Source: Shimia sediminis
GTDB lineage: Bacteria; Pseudomonadota; Alphaproteobacteria; Rhodobacterales; Rhodobacteraceae
Length of the DNA: 64,000 nt
Assembly: GCF_003990645.1 (NCBI RefSeq)
Contig: NZ_RYZK01000004.1
Location: 248,001 to 312,000, forward strand
Reading direction: 5' to 3'
How positions within the stretch are numbered: the first letter of the stretch is position 1; each line of letters opens with the position of its first letter. Both the position numbers and the translations under genes were made by a program. Positions 8,671 through 17,195 of the stretch are shown piece after piece. A model generated the notes under the pieces. The model was not told where the DNA came from. It saw only the letters and a program-made list of their open reading frames with translations, and ran no database searches.

Positions 8671-10601
8671 GATATGGCCTCGTCCAACTCGACCAGAACC
8701 TGGCCGGTTTCCACCTGATCTCCTTCACAGATGTGAACTGCTCTAAGGACACCGTCCGTCGATGCCTTGAGCGTATGTTGCATTTTCATGGCCTCCAGCA
8801 CGACAAGCGCAGTGCCTGCTTCGACGCTCGCTCCGGCGCTCACAGGTACGCTCAGAACCCTTCCATGCATGGGTGCTGCGATATGTTGTTGCCCTTGCGT
8901 GTGGTCCGCGTTTGTCGCGCCAGATTTTGCGGCGCGTACACAAAAGGTTTGACCGTTGAAGTTCAGCCAGACTTCCGATGTGCCAATGACCATGGCGGTG
9001 CCGGACAAAACAATACCACCGATGGTCGCACGCCACACTTTGCCATCGAATGCAGGATCTTCGAGTAGATATTCTTTGTTTTCAATAACAACACGAAGGC
9101 CATCAAAGCGGCGCTCTATTTGGGTAGAGATGACTTGGCCGTCAATTTGCAACTCAAGGAAGGCCGGGCGCGTTAAGCGCGGGCGCGTGTGCGACGCTTG
9201 TGACATGTAGAGAATACCAGCGGCCAAAGCCGGGCACAGGTCGGGTGTTGCCCGCATTGGTTCAACCGTCTCGACAAAATCAGTGGTTGCCTGTCCGTGC
9301 ACAAAGGTTGGATGTTCGAGCGCGTCCACCAAGTAGGTTTGATTGGTTTCGAGGCCGAACAAGGTCATCCCTCGCAACGCAGAGATTAACCGTTGTCGTG
9401 CAATTTCTCGAGTGGACCCGTGGGCAATCAGTTTGGCCAACATAGGATCGTAGAATGTCGAAACCTCTGATCCGTCCTGCACACCGGCATCGATCCGCAC
9501 ACCTTCCATGGCTGGAAACTCGACCTGCAGGATCCGACCAGAAGACGGCATGAAGTCATTTCGCGGGCTTTCTGCATAAAGGCGCGCCTCGATTGCCGAT
9601 CCCTTCATCGCCAGATCGGACTGCGCCAATGGCAGCGCCTCACCCTGAGCAATGCGGATTTGCCAATCTACGAGGTCCGTGCCCGTGACCAGTTCCGTCA
9701 CGGGATGTTCGACCTGAAGCCGCGTGTTCATTTCAAGGAAGTAAAAGTCGTTGGCGCCATCAAGCAGGAATTCAACCGTGCCCGCACCGACGTAGCCAAT
9801 GGCTTTGGCAGCAGTGACAGCAGCCTTTCCCATTCTGGCGCGCAGGTTTTCGGGAAACGAGGGCGCCGGTGCTTCTTCCAGGATCTTTTGATGACGACGC
9901 TGAACCGAGCAGTCTCTTTCCCCTAAGTGAATGACGTTGCCCTGTTCATCTCCAAAGATCTGAAACTCGATATGACGGGGTCGAACCAACGCCTTTTCAA
10001 TCAACATGTGATCCGAGCCAAAGGCGGCCTTGGCCTCTGATCTGGCAATCTGAAGCCCGGCTTCGAATTCATCTGCCCTGTTGACCAGCCGCATTCCCTT
10101 GCCGCCACCGCCGGCAGCCGCCTTGAGCATCACTGGATAGCCAACTTTGTCGGCTTCAAGGCGCAGAACTTCATCTGATTGCTCTTGTCCATGATAACCC
10201 GGAACACATGGCACTCCCGCGGCGACCATCACTTGTTTGGCGCGAGACTTGTCCCCCATGGCGCGAATGGCCTCTGGTGAGGGACCAATAAAGGTCAAGC
10301 CCGCCTGAGAACACGCCTCGGCGAAATCAGCATTCTCACTGAGAAAGCCATAACCGGGATGGATTGCCCCGGCGCCTGTCGCACGCGCTGCCGAGATAAT
10401 CTTTTCGATCGCAAGATACGAGTGCAAAGCCTCACCAGACCCGAGACAAACAGCCTGATCCGCAAGGGTGACATGTGGTGAATGTCGGTCTGCCTCTGAG
10501 AAAACGGCAACGCTGCGCAGGCCTCTGCTCCGCAAGGTTTTCAGGATACGCACGGCGATTTCGCCACGATTGGCAACCAGAACGGTGTCAAATCTCATCA
10601 T
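8667..10601 (-). CDS. Biotin-dependent acyl-CoA carboxylase alpha subunit
   Basis: A 644-residue protein with a biotin carboxylase N-domain (VANRGEIAVRILKTLRSRGL), an ATP-grasp region (KAAAGGGGKGMR, residues about 160-170), a biotin carboxylase C-terminal domain, a BT/BCCP linker, and a C-terminal biotinyl domain with LEAMKMQHTL (biotinylated Lys near residue 605). It carboxylates its own biotin with bicarbonate and ATP; the partner beta subunit is encoded upstream in the same operon. Size and layout fit the methylcrotonyl-/geranyl-/propionyl-CoA carboxylase alpha class. Substrate choice lies in the beta subunit and cannot be fixed here. An AGGAGG precedes the double ATG; the first (10601) is used, and the second at 10598 is equally spaced for initiation. 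Confidence 0.93.
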   Translation of the reverse strand: MMRFDTVLVANRGEIAVRILKTLRSRGLRSVAVFSEADRHSPHVTLADQAVCLGSGEALHSYLAIEKIISAARATGAGAIHPGYGFLSENADFAEACSQAGLTFIGPSPEAIRAMGDKSRAKQVMVAAGVPCVPGYHGQEQSDEVLRLEADKVGYPVMLKAAAGGGGKGMRLVNRADEFEAGLQIARSEAKAAFGSDHMLIEKALVRPRHIEFQIFGDEQGNVIHLGERDCSVQRRHQKILEEAPAPSFPENLRARMGKAAVTAAKAIGYVGAGTVEFLLDGANDFYFLEMNTRLQVEHPVTELVTGTDLVDWQIRIAQGEALPLAQSDLAMKGSAIEARLYAESPRNDFMPSSGRILQVEFPAMEGVRIDAGVQDGSEVSTFYDPMLAKLIAHGSTREIARQRLISALRGMTLFGLETNQTYLVDALEHPTFVHGQATTDFVETVEPMRATPDLCPALAAGILYMSQASHTRPRLTRPAFLELQIDGQVISTQIERRFDGLRVVIENKEYLLEDPAFDGKVWRATIGGIVLSGTAMVIGTSEVWLNFNGQTFCVRAAKSGATNADHTQGQQHIAAPMHGRVLSVPVSAGASVEAGTALVVLEAMKMQHTLKASTDGVLRAVHICEGDQVETGQVLVELDEAIS

Positions 10602-10609
10602 CCGCCTCC

Positions 10610-12229
10610 TTAGTGTCGTGCTACGCCAAAGCTGATTGGATTGAGAGAACGCTTTCGAGCCACCCGGGTGATCGTGAGCAGTTCAGCCAGCACCTCGCGC
10701 GTGTCCCGCGGGTCAATAACCCCGTCATCCAACAGCTTTCCGGAATTGTGGAAAGCGCTGCTTTGCATGGAAAACAACTTGGCAATCTGCTTTTCCTGGG
10801 CGGCCAGGCTTTCTCGATCAACGGCTTTGCCACGTTTGGCAGCAGCGTCCTCAGCTACAATTGTCATGGTCTTTGCGGCTTGATCCGGCCCCATGACACC
10901 AATCTCGGCATTGGGCCAACTGAAGACAAAGCTTGGCCCCAATCCGCGACCGCACATACCATAGTTTCCCGCACCAAAGCTGGCCCCAATCATGAAAGTA
11001 ATTTGTGGCACCGAAGCGGTGGCCACCGCCTGTATCATCTTTGAGCCATGTTTGATCATACCGCCCTGTTCATAGGCTTTGCCAACCATGTAGCCAGTGG
11101 TGTTTTGCAGATAGACAATGGGTGTCCCGGTCTGGCAGCACATTTGAATGAACTGGGACGCCTTGGTTGCCCCAGCAGTATCAATGGGTCCATTGTTGGC
11201 GATGAAACCGCAGCTGTTGCCTTTGACTTTCCCTTGTACACATACGGTTGCTGGTCCGTAGGATTTTTTGAAGTTCAGGAAATCCGAGCCATCCACCAGC
11301 CGCGCAATTACCTCGAGAACGTCGTAAGGCTGCCGATAATCCACCGGGACGACCCCTGCCAAGTCTTCAGTGTCAAAGGCAGGTTCGACCACACCGTTGG
11401 TCGCTGGGTTCTTTTGATCGCGATCCCAGTCGAGATGGCGGATCACATCACGTGCGATACTGATCGCGTCTTTGTCATCTTGGGCAAGATGCTCAACCAG
11501 CCCCGTAACGTTGGCGTGCATTTCTGCCCCACCCAGCTCTTCGTCTATGGCAATTTCTCCGGTGGCGGCCTTGACCAATGGTGGACCACCTAGGAAAGCT
11601 TTTGCATTGCCGCGCACTGCCACAACCTGATCCGACAGCCCGGGCATATAGGCCCCACCCGCCGTTGAGGATCCGTGCAATATCGTCACAACGGGGATAC
11701 CTGCCGCGCTGAGACGGGCCAGATTGGCAAACATTTCGCCGCCATCAACAAAATGATCTAGCCGATATTGCATCAGGTTGGCACCGGCGCTCTCGACGAG
11801 GTGCAGGAATGGCAGTTTGTTTTCGAGGGCGATTTTTTGGCACCTCAGAATTTTTCGCGATCCCGCCAGGTTCAAAGCCCCTGCCGCTATGCCGCTGTCA
11901 TTGGCCAGGATGACGCAACGCGTTCCACAAACCGTGCCAATCCCCGCAATCTGCGATCCTCCGGGAATTTGGGCCTCGGGATCGTTCGGAATGTCACTGT
12001 ATCCCGCCAAATTACACAGCTCGATAAACCGCGACCCGGGATCAACAATGCGCGAGACACGCTCGCGCGGCAGAATCTGGTGTCTTGCTTCAAACCGACT
12101 TCTGCTTTTCTCCGAGGCAACCTCGGCGGCACGCTCTAGCTCTTGCAACCGCTCGACAAGTGCCAGCATGTCCTGTCTGTTTTTTTCAAATTCCGGAGCG
12201 CGCTTGCTCACATTGCTGGAAAACGACAC
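10610..12229 (-). CDS. Acyl-CoA carboxylase beta (carboxyltransferase) subunit
   Basis: A 539-residue crotonase-superfamily carboxyltransferase. The N-terminal half includes SSTAGGAYMPG (oxyanion glycines) and GGPPLVKAATGE. The C-terminal half has GASFGAGNYGMCGR and AEIGVMGPDQAAK. It transfers CO2 from biotin to an enoyl- or acyl-CoA. The length and GAGNYGMCGR block place it with the methylcrotonyl-/geranyl-CoA branch rather than the propionyl-CoA branch. Start choice: GTG at 12229 follows AGGAGA by 6 nt, whereas the in-frame GTG at 12262 lies inside an inverted repeat with no ribosome site. With AtuA next door, geranyl-CoA-like substrates are a hypothesis; leucine-type methylcrotonyl-CoA is the alternative. 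Confidence 0.9.
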   Translation of the reverse strand: MSFSSNVSKRAPEFEKNRQDMLALVERLQELERAAEVASEKSRSRFEARHQILPRERVSRIVDPGSRFIELCNLAGYSDIPNDPEAQIPGGSQIAGIGTVCGTRCVILANDSGIAAGALNLAGSRKILRCQKIALENKLPFLHLVESAGANLMQYRLDHFVDGGEMFANLARLSAAGIPVVTILHGSSTAGGAYMPGLSDQVVAVRGNAKAFLGGPPLVKAATGEIAIDEELGGAEMHANVTGLVEHLAQDDKDAISIARDVIRHLDWDRDQKNPATNGVVEPAFDTEDLAGVVPVDYRQPYDVLEVIARLVDGSDFLNFKKSYGPATVCVQGKVKGNSCGFIANNGPIDTAGATKASQFIQMCCQTGTPIVYLQNTTGYMVGKAYEQGGMIKHGSKMIQAVATASVPQITFMIGASFGAGNYGMCGRGLGPSFVFSWPNAEIGVMGPDQAAKTMTIVAEDAAAKRGKAVDRESLAAQEKQIAKLFSMQSSAFHNSGKLLDDGVIDPRDTREVLAELLTITRVARKRSLNPISFGVARH

Positions 12230-12250
12230 CACGAGTCTCCTTTTTGCTAT

Positions 12251-12267
12251 ATTGAGTAACACTCAAT
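12251..12267. promoter_or_regulatory. Palindromic operator candidate for the divergent TetR gene
   Basis: ATTGAGT-AAC-ACTCAAT is a perfect 7-bp inverted repeat with a 3-bp centre. It sits in the 78-bp gap between the carboxyltransferase start (12229) and the TetR start (12308). Its size and position fit a TetR-family operator controlling both directions. The repeat is seen directly; the assignment to this regulator is inferred. Confidence 0.7.
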
Positions 12268-12307
12268 TTTGTGAAAAAATCAACATGCACCGTGGCGTCA
12301 CAAGGAA

Positions 12308-12955
12308 ATGAAACCTCACATGTCGACCAGCCAGCCGTCAGAAGAAAGAAAACGTGCGAAACAAGCTCGCGCGACTGAAACCAGGATGCGCATACTGGCT
12401 CACGCCCGCTCATCTGTCTCGGAAAACGGGTTCGAAGGGACGACAACCCATGATATTGCGCGGCGCTCAAATGTCTCAGAAGGGTCCGTTTTTGCCCATT
12501 TTGGCAGCAAGCAGGGCCTGCTTCTCGCAATCATGCAAGAACACTATTCAGCGATAACCGAGCGGGCTCAGAACCTGAGCGCATCCCACTCTGATCCTGA
12601 GGTACGCCTGAAAGCTCTTATCGCTTTTCATCTACAGAACATGAGAGTGTCCTGGCAGGAGCTTCGCGCTTTTGCGCACTACGGCAGATACGCAAATACG
12701 GACATGTCCCATGTTTTTAGAGATCTCAACCGCCGCTATTCGCGCATCTTTCTTGACTGTCTGGAAGAACTGATCTCAGAAGACAGGCTCTCGCAGGACT
12801 GGTCGTTGGACATGCTGCGAGACCTGATTTTCGGAACAGCCGAGCACTGGGCGTTTCGGGCCATGGAACTGGATCAGAATCTGGATCACGAGCAAGCCGT
12901 CAGTTTCATCATGTCACGATTGCCGTTTACCCGATTTACTAAAAATTCGATCTGA
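12308..12955 (+). CDS. TetR/AcrR-family transcriptional regulator
   Basis: A 215-residue TetR-family protein. The N-terminal helix-turn-helix is GTTTHDIARRSNVSEGSVFAHFGSK (about residues 40-64), followed by a helical ligand domain with no clear signature. It is transcribed away from the carboxylase/atuA operon across a gap containing the perfect palindrome ATTGAGT-N3-ACTCAAT, so it probably represses that operon and itself, released by an acyl-CoA or its precursor. The ATG at 12308 lies directly behind AAGGAA; an ATG at 12320 has a longer 12-nt spacing to the same site and could be the real start. Confidence 0.87.
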   Translation: MKPHMSTSQPSEERKRAKQARATETRMRILAHARSSVSENGFEGTTTHDIARRSNVSEGSVFAHFGSKQGLLLAIMQEHYSAITERAQNLSASHSDPEVRLKALIAFHLQNMRVSWQELRAFAHYGRYANTDMSHVFRDLNRRYSRIFLDCLEELISEDRLSQDWSLDMLRDLIFGTAEHWAFRAMELDQNLDHEQAVSFIMSRLPFTRFTKNSI

Positions 12956-13007
12956 TAGCACTTTGAGGTGCTACCCACGCAACAGCGTCCCTATCAGGCT
13001 TTTTTTG
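12952..13007 (+). terminator. Hairpin and T-run after the TetR gene
   Basis: CTGATAG (12952-12958) pairs with CTATCAG (12991-12997), directly followed by GC and seven T. An alternative inner stem, TAGCAC/GTGCTA (12956-12961 with 12968-12973), is also present. The element overlaps the TetR stop and lies before the convergent AbrB-family gene. It looks like an intrinsic terminator with a long, partly paired loop. Confidence 0.6.
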
Positions 13008-13024
13008 ATAACAAAGACCAGAGC

Positions 13025-14098
13025 TTAGCGTCCTTCGCCTGAACCGGCTTCGGCCTCAAGTTTTTTGGTGATGAGGGTCATAACGACCACCGTGACCGAT
13101 ATCCTGAATACGTGGTGTGCAGCCACGATGATGGGGCCGACACTCAGGCTTAGGGCCACAAGGCTCATCTCGGTCACTCCCCCCGGTGCGTAACTAAGGA
13201 AAAGTGCGCTGAAGGGGACAGGAATGAATGGCTGCAGAAGCGCGGCAAGCCCCAACCCCAACACCAGATAGGCCACCATTGTAACCAACCCCAGCCCCAG
13301 TGACTTCACAAGCTGTGTGCGGCTGATGCCCTGAAACTCAGAGCCCAATCCCACGCCAATGACCAACTGCGCCACGTTGAGCAACCAACTTGGGGCGTGC
13401 GCGGGCATCAGGCCGGTGAGTTGCAGGATTGCACTAAGGACCAGCGGGCCGATCAGGATAGATGCAGGAAGGCGAAGCTTTTTGCCTAAGAACATGCCAA
13501 AAGCCGCAACAGCCAGCGTCAGGAGGATATCTATATAAGAATATCCCTGCTTGGCCAGTTCCACACCAGACGCGCTCCCGACAACCTCGCCAGTCCAGAA
13601 GAAAAACAGCATAGGCACAATGGTTATGACCAGAATAACCCTGGCGAAATGCTGAACAGTCACAATCCCGATCCTCGCGCCAGTCTGTTCGGCAAATGTG
13701 ATGGCTTCTATCAACCCCCCGGGAACCGCCGCGAAAATCGCGGTCAAACGGTCGTAGCCGCCAAGGTAGCGGTAAACGGCAAATCCAATAGCATGCGCGA
13801 CGATCACAAAAGGAATGACCATAAGCAGAGACAGCCACAAACGGTCCAAAAGGCCAAACAGTTCCGGCGAGAAGTTCTGGCCGATCATGACGCCAATTAC
13901 AGCGGTGAAACTCTGACGAACACTACGTGGAAACGGAATGTCACCTGCATTTGCTCCACCTGCCCCAACAATCAGTAGTGCTGTGATCAGGAGCGATCCG
14001 ATCATGAACGGCATTGGCAGCCCAAGCCACCATGCGGCAACTCCGCCAATCAGGCCGATAGTCAGCTTTCTCGCCAGACTCGTGATGTTTTTTAGCAC
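13025..14098 (-). CDS. AbrB-family integral membrane protein
   Basis: A 357-residue, very hydrophobic protein with about nine to ten membrane segments and repeated internal motifs such as GLPMPFMIGSLL near the start and LPASILIGPLVLSAIL in the second half. This is the duplicated layout of the AbrB family (formerly annotated as ammonia monooxygenase/regulator AidB-like), and the repeat suggests a transporter with inverted halves. The family's substrate is not well established. It stands alone on the minus strand with a 156-bp upstream region holding a perfect 12-bp palindrome. It is unrelated to the Bacillus AbrB transition regulator. Confidence 0.85.
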   Translation of the reverse strand: MLKNITSLARKLTIGLIGGVAAWWLGLPMPFMIGSLLITALLIVGAGGANAGDIPFPRSVRQSFTAVIGVMIGQNFSPELFGLLDRLWLSLLMVIPFVIVAHAIGFAVYRYLGGYDRLTAIFAAVPGGLIEAITFAEQTGARIGIVTVQHFARVILVITIVPMLFFFWTGEVVGSASGVELAKQGYSYIDILLTLAVAAFGMFLGKKLRLPASILIGPLVLSAILQLTGLMPAHAPSWLLNVAQLVIGVGLGSEFQGISRTQLVKSLGLGLVTMVAYLVLGLGLAALLQPFIPVPFSALFLSYAPGGVTEMSLVALSLSVGPIIVAAHHVFRISVTVVVMTLITKKLEAEAGSGEGR

Positions 14099-14145
14099 CG
14101 CAGCGCCTCCACCATTCTGACAAAGGGCGCACCAGCTGCAATCAT

Positions 14146-14157
14146 TTCACATGTGAA
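14146..14157. promoter_or_regulatory. Perfect 12-bp palindrome upstream of AbrB-family gene
   Basis: TTCACATGTGAA at 48 bp upstream of the AbrB-family start (14098) is a perfect dyad. It resembles a regulator operator. No regulator gene lies immediately next to it, so the binding protein is unknown. The rest of the 14099-14254 gap shows no other clear structure. Confidence 0.45.
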
Positions 14158-14254
14158 GCACATGACACCTTTTCGGACTTTCCGGCAGAGCGGGCAAGAG
14201 AAAAGGCCAGGCGTGCGGCGTCAGAGGCACTCTGAGTACCAAAGGCTGACGTAA

Positions 14255-14653
14255 TTACTGGTTGATGTGTGCAGTCGCTTCAATTTCGACCAGAGCTTCG
14301 TCCTCGATAAGTTCCTTGATAACCAGCATCGACATCGCGGGAAAATGGCGCCCCATGACACGGCGATAGGCCTGCCCCACATCCCGCTGCCGTGCGAGGT
14401 ATTCCTTCTTGTCGGTCACGAACCAGGTCAGACGGGCAATATCCGATACTTCACCCCCTGCCGCTTCGACAATCGCCACGATATTGCGCAGCACCTGTTC
14501 CATCTGCCCGACAAAGTCTTGGGTTTCGAATACCTTATCCGCGTTCCAGCCAATCTGCCCACCGACATGCAACGTACCATCCTCGGCCAGCATGCCATTG
14601 GCATAGCCCAGCGCGGGCGCCCAACCTTCGGGGTGAATTTCCTTGAGGCTCAT
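14255..14653 (-). CDS. Rid-superfamily (RidA/YjgF-like) protein, atypical
   Basis: A 132-residue Rid-fold protein with the conserved core GGQIGWNADK and the C-terminal EALVEIEATAHI. In classical RidA the segment FPARSxV contains the Arg that binds the 2-imino acid carboxylate and is needed for deaminase activity; here it reads FPAMSMLV, so that Arg is replaced by Met. This places it outside the archetypal RidA group, and a different hydrolytic role is likely. The gene follows kynA on the same strand after 73 bp. A role in handling an enamine or imine intermediate of tryptophan/anthranilate breakdown is a hypothesis from context. Confidence 0.85.
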   Translation of the reverse strand: MSLKEIHPEGWAPALGYANGMLAEDGTLHVGGQIGWNADKVFETQDFVGQMEQVLRNIVAIVEAAGGEVSDIARLTWFVTDKKEYLARQRDVGQAYRRVMGRHFPAMSMLVIKELIEDEALVEIEATAHINQ

Positions 14654-14726
14654 GACTTTGCCTTTCCTTCTCTGGCCCGCATCTTGGGGCCCAATTCCTT
14701 ATCGTCTCAGCTCTCCCGCCAGGACG

Positions 14727-15566
14727 TCACAATTCCCCTCTGAGGTGCCAGAGCTCGGGAAACAACTCCACCTCAAGCATCCGGCGCAGATACTGCACGC
14801 CCGAGGTGCCCCCTGTGCCGCGCTTGAACCCGATCACCCGTTCTACCGTGGTCACATGGTTGAACCGCCAGCGCCGGAAATAGTCTTCCAGATCCACCAG
14901 TTTCTCACCCAGCTCATACAGTCGCCAGTGGGCATCCACGTCTTCGTACACCATCTTCCAACGCGTCTGAATCTCTGCATTTGGCGCATGCGGCGTGGTC
15001 AACTGAGGCGCGGGCATGTTGTCTTCGGATCCGTCAATCGTCCTGAACAGCAACCGCACAACTTCGTCGTAGAAACTCGGCCGCTCCAGCTCACCTGCCA
15101 GCATCTGATGTACATTCGCCACGTGTTCATGGGGCTTCAGCATGTTTGGGTTGCGGTTGCCCAAAACGTATTCGATCATCCGGTACTGATAGGATTGAAA
15201 CCCCGAAGACGGCCCCAGAGCATCGCGAAACCGCGTGTAATCCGCGGGCGTCATCGTCCGCAGCACATCCCACGCGTTATTCAACTGCTCAAAGATCCGG
15301 CTGACCCGCGCCAGCATCTTGAACATATGCGCCATGTCGCCCCCAATAAGAGCTTCACGGGCCGCTCCCAATTCATGCAGAGCCAGTTTCATCCAAAGCT
15401 CCGAGGTCTGGTGCTGGATGATGAACAGCAATTCATCATGTGCATCAGATTGTGGATGCTGTTGCTCCAACACCGCGTCTAGGTGCAAGTAATCCCCATA
15501 AGACATAGCGCCTTTGAAGGACATCTTTGCGCCCTCCTGGCTGGGGTCATAGGCCTGATCGCTCAT
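14727..15566 (-). CDS. kynA: Tryptophan 2,3-dioxygenase
   Basis: A 279-residue heme enzyme, the normal bacterial length. It contains MSYGDYLHLDAVLEQQHP and the strongly conserved IQHQTSELWMKLALHEL, including the active-site His near residue 52, and a C-terminal GTGGTSGVQYLRRML that lines the substrate site. It oxidises L-tryptophan to N-formylkynurenine in the cytoplasm. It overlaps the CoA ligase gene upstream by 4 bp, which ties tryptophan oxidation directly to aryl-CoA metabolism. Kynurenine formamidase and kynureninase, needed to reach anthranilate, are not in the window. Confidence 0.95.
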   Translation of the reverse strand: MSDQAYDPSQEGAKMSFKGAMSYGDYLHLDAVLEQQHPQSDAHDELLFIIQHQTSELWMKLALHELGAAREALIGGDMAHMFKMLARVSRIFEQLNNAWDVLRTMTPADYTRFRDALGPSSGFQSYQYRMIEYVLGNRNPNMLKPHEHVANVHQMLAGELERPSFYDEVVRLLFRTIDGSEDNMPAPQLTTPHAPNAEIQTRWKMVYEDVDAHWRLYELGEKLVDLEDYFRRWRFNHVTTVERVIGFKRGTGGTSGVQYLRRMLEVELFPELWHLRGEL

Positions 15567-17182
15567 GTGTCTGTCCTGAGTTTGAAACGCTGAATCTTTC
15601 CGGTCTCGGTCTTGGGGAGGGCTTTAGCGAACACCAAAGATCGGGGATACTTGTAAGGGGCAATGGACGCTTTGACGTGGTCCTGAAGCAATTTGGTCAT
15701 AGCGGAACTGGCTTCATGGCCTTCGTTCAGAACGACATGCGCTTCAACGATCGCACCGCGTGCCTCATCTGGAACGCCAATGACCGCACATTCGGCAACC
15801 GCTTCATGCGCCAACAGCGCTGCTTCGACTTCGGGGCCCGCGATGTTGTAGCCCGACGAAATGATCATATCGTCATTGCGCGCCGCAAAGTGGAAGTATC
15901 CGTCATCATCCTGACTAAAGGCATCTCCCGACAGGTTCCAGCCGTTCAGCACATAGGCCTCCTGCTTTTCCCCACCAAGATACCGGCACCCCGTCGGCCC
16001 CCGAACCGCCAGACGCCCAACTTCACCGCGCGGCAACTCGTGCCCGCCTTCATCCACGATCTTGGCCTCATAGCCCGCGACCGGCTTGCCCGTGCAGGCC
16101 GGTCGGTGGTCCGTAAACCGGTTGGTGATAAAGATATGCAGCATCTCTGTCGCGCCGATCCCGTCCAGCATCGGCTTGCCGGTCTTTTCCATCCACTGGT
16201 CATAAACCGGCGCAGGCAATGTCTCGCCCGCCGACACCGCCGCCCGCAACGACGACAAGTCCGCCCCCTCTTCCATCGCAGCCAACATGGCGCGATAGGC
16301 AGTCGGCGCCGTGAAACACACGGTCGCTTTGAACTTCTCGATGATCTCGATCATGTTTGGCGGTGAGGCCTGTTCCAGCAGCGTCGCCGCCGCCCCAAAC
16401 CGCAGCGGGAAAATCGCCAGACCACCCAGCCCAAAAGTGAACGCCAATGGTGGCGAACCGATAAAGACATCCTCAGGCGTCACCCCCAGCACCTCTTTGG
16501 CATAGCCATCCGCAATGATCAGCAGGTCACGGTGAAAGTGCATCGTCCCCTTCGGTTCACCCGTGCTGCCACTGGTGAACCCGGTCAGCGCCACGTCATC
16601 CTGGCTAGTCTCAACCGCGTCAAAGGTTACCGGCTTTTCCAGCGCCAGCCGGTCCAGCTCGGCATCATGGTTCGCCGAGCCGTCAAACCCCACAACTGTA
16701 TTCAATGTGTCGCTGTCCTTGGCGCAGGCGATCATCTCGTCCATCAGCCGCGTGTCACACAGTGCATGGCTGATCTCGGCCTTTTCCACGTATTTCGCCA
16801 GTTCTGCTGCGCGCAGCATCGGCATGGTGTTGACCACCACTGCTCCAACCTTGGTTGCGGCCAACCAACAGGCCACCATCGCCGGATTGTTCGCCGAGCG
16901 GATCAGCACGCGGTTGCCGGGCTTGACCTTGAGGTCTTCAACCAGCACATGCGCCAGCCGGTTGGTCCAGTCGGTCAGCTCTTTATAGGTCCGCCGCCGC
17001 CCGTTGCCGATCAGCGCCGTGTGGTCGCCAAAACCCTTATCGACCATTGCATCGGTCAACTCGACCGCCGCGTTCAACCGATCGGGATAGTCAAACCCCG
17101 CCAGCAACAGGTCCGGCCAGGTCGCCTCATCTGGCAGGTTGTCCCGTGAAAACGTATCCGTATGTGCCGACGGTTTCAGCAT
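15563..17182 (-). CDS. AMP-dependent aryl-CoA ligase, 2-aminobenzoate-CoA ligase type
   Basis: A 539-residue ANL-superfamily ligase. It has the phosphate loop TGFTSGSTGEPKGTMHFHRD (about residues 175-194), the ATP motif region DGIGATEMLHIF, and the C-terminal catalytic lysine region PKTETGKIQRFKL. This loop and the GATEML block are typical of benzoate-/2-aminobenzoate-CoA ligases. Because the gene is coupled to kynA by a 4-bp overlap, anthranilate (made from tryptophan through kynurenine) is the most likely substrate. Benzoate or another aryl acid remains possible. A strong GGGGGG-type ribosome site precedes the ATG at 17182. Confidence 0.86.
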   Translation of the reverse strand: MLKPSAHTDTFSRDNLPDEATWPDLLLAGFDYPDRLNAAVELTDAMVDKGFGDHTALIGNGRRRTYKELTDWTNRLAHVLVEDLKVKPGNRVLIRSANNPAMVACWLAATKVGAVVVNTMPMLRAAELAKYVEKAEISHALCDTRLMDEMIACAKDSDTLNTVVGFDGSANHDAELDRLALEKPVTFDAVETSQDDVALTGFTSGSTGEPKGTMHFHRDLLIIADGYAKEVLGVTPEDVFIGSPPLAFTFGLGGLAIFPLRFGAAATLLEQASPPNMIEIIEKFKATVCFTAPTAYRAMLAAMEEGADLSSLRAAVSAGETLPAPVYDQWMEKTGKPMLDGIGATEMLHIFITNRFTDHRPACTGKPVAGYEAKIVDEGGHELPRGEVGRLAVRGPTGCRYLGGEKQEAYVLNGWNLSGDAFSQDDDGYFHFAARNDDMIISSGYNIAGPEVEAALLAHEAVAECAVIGVPDEARGAIVEAHVVLNEGHEASSAMTKLLQDHVKASIAPYKYPRSLVFAKALPKTETGKIQRFKLRTDT

Positions 17183-17195
17183 GTCCCGCCCCCCT

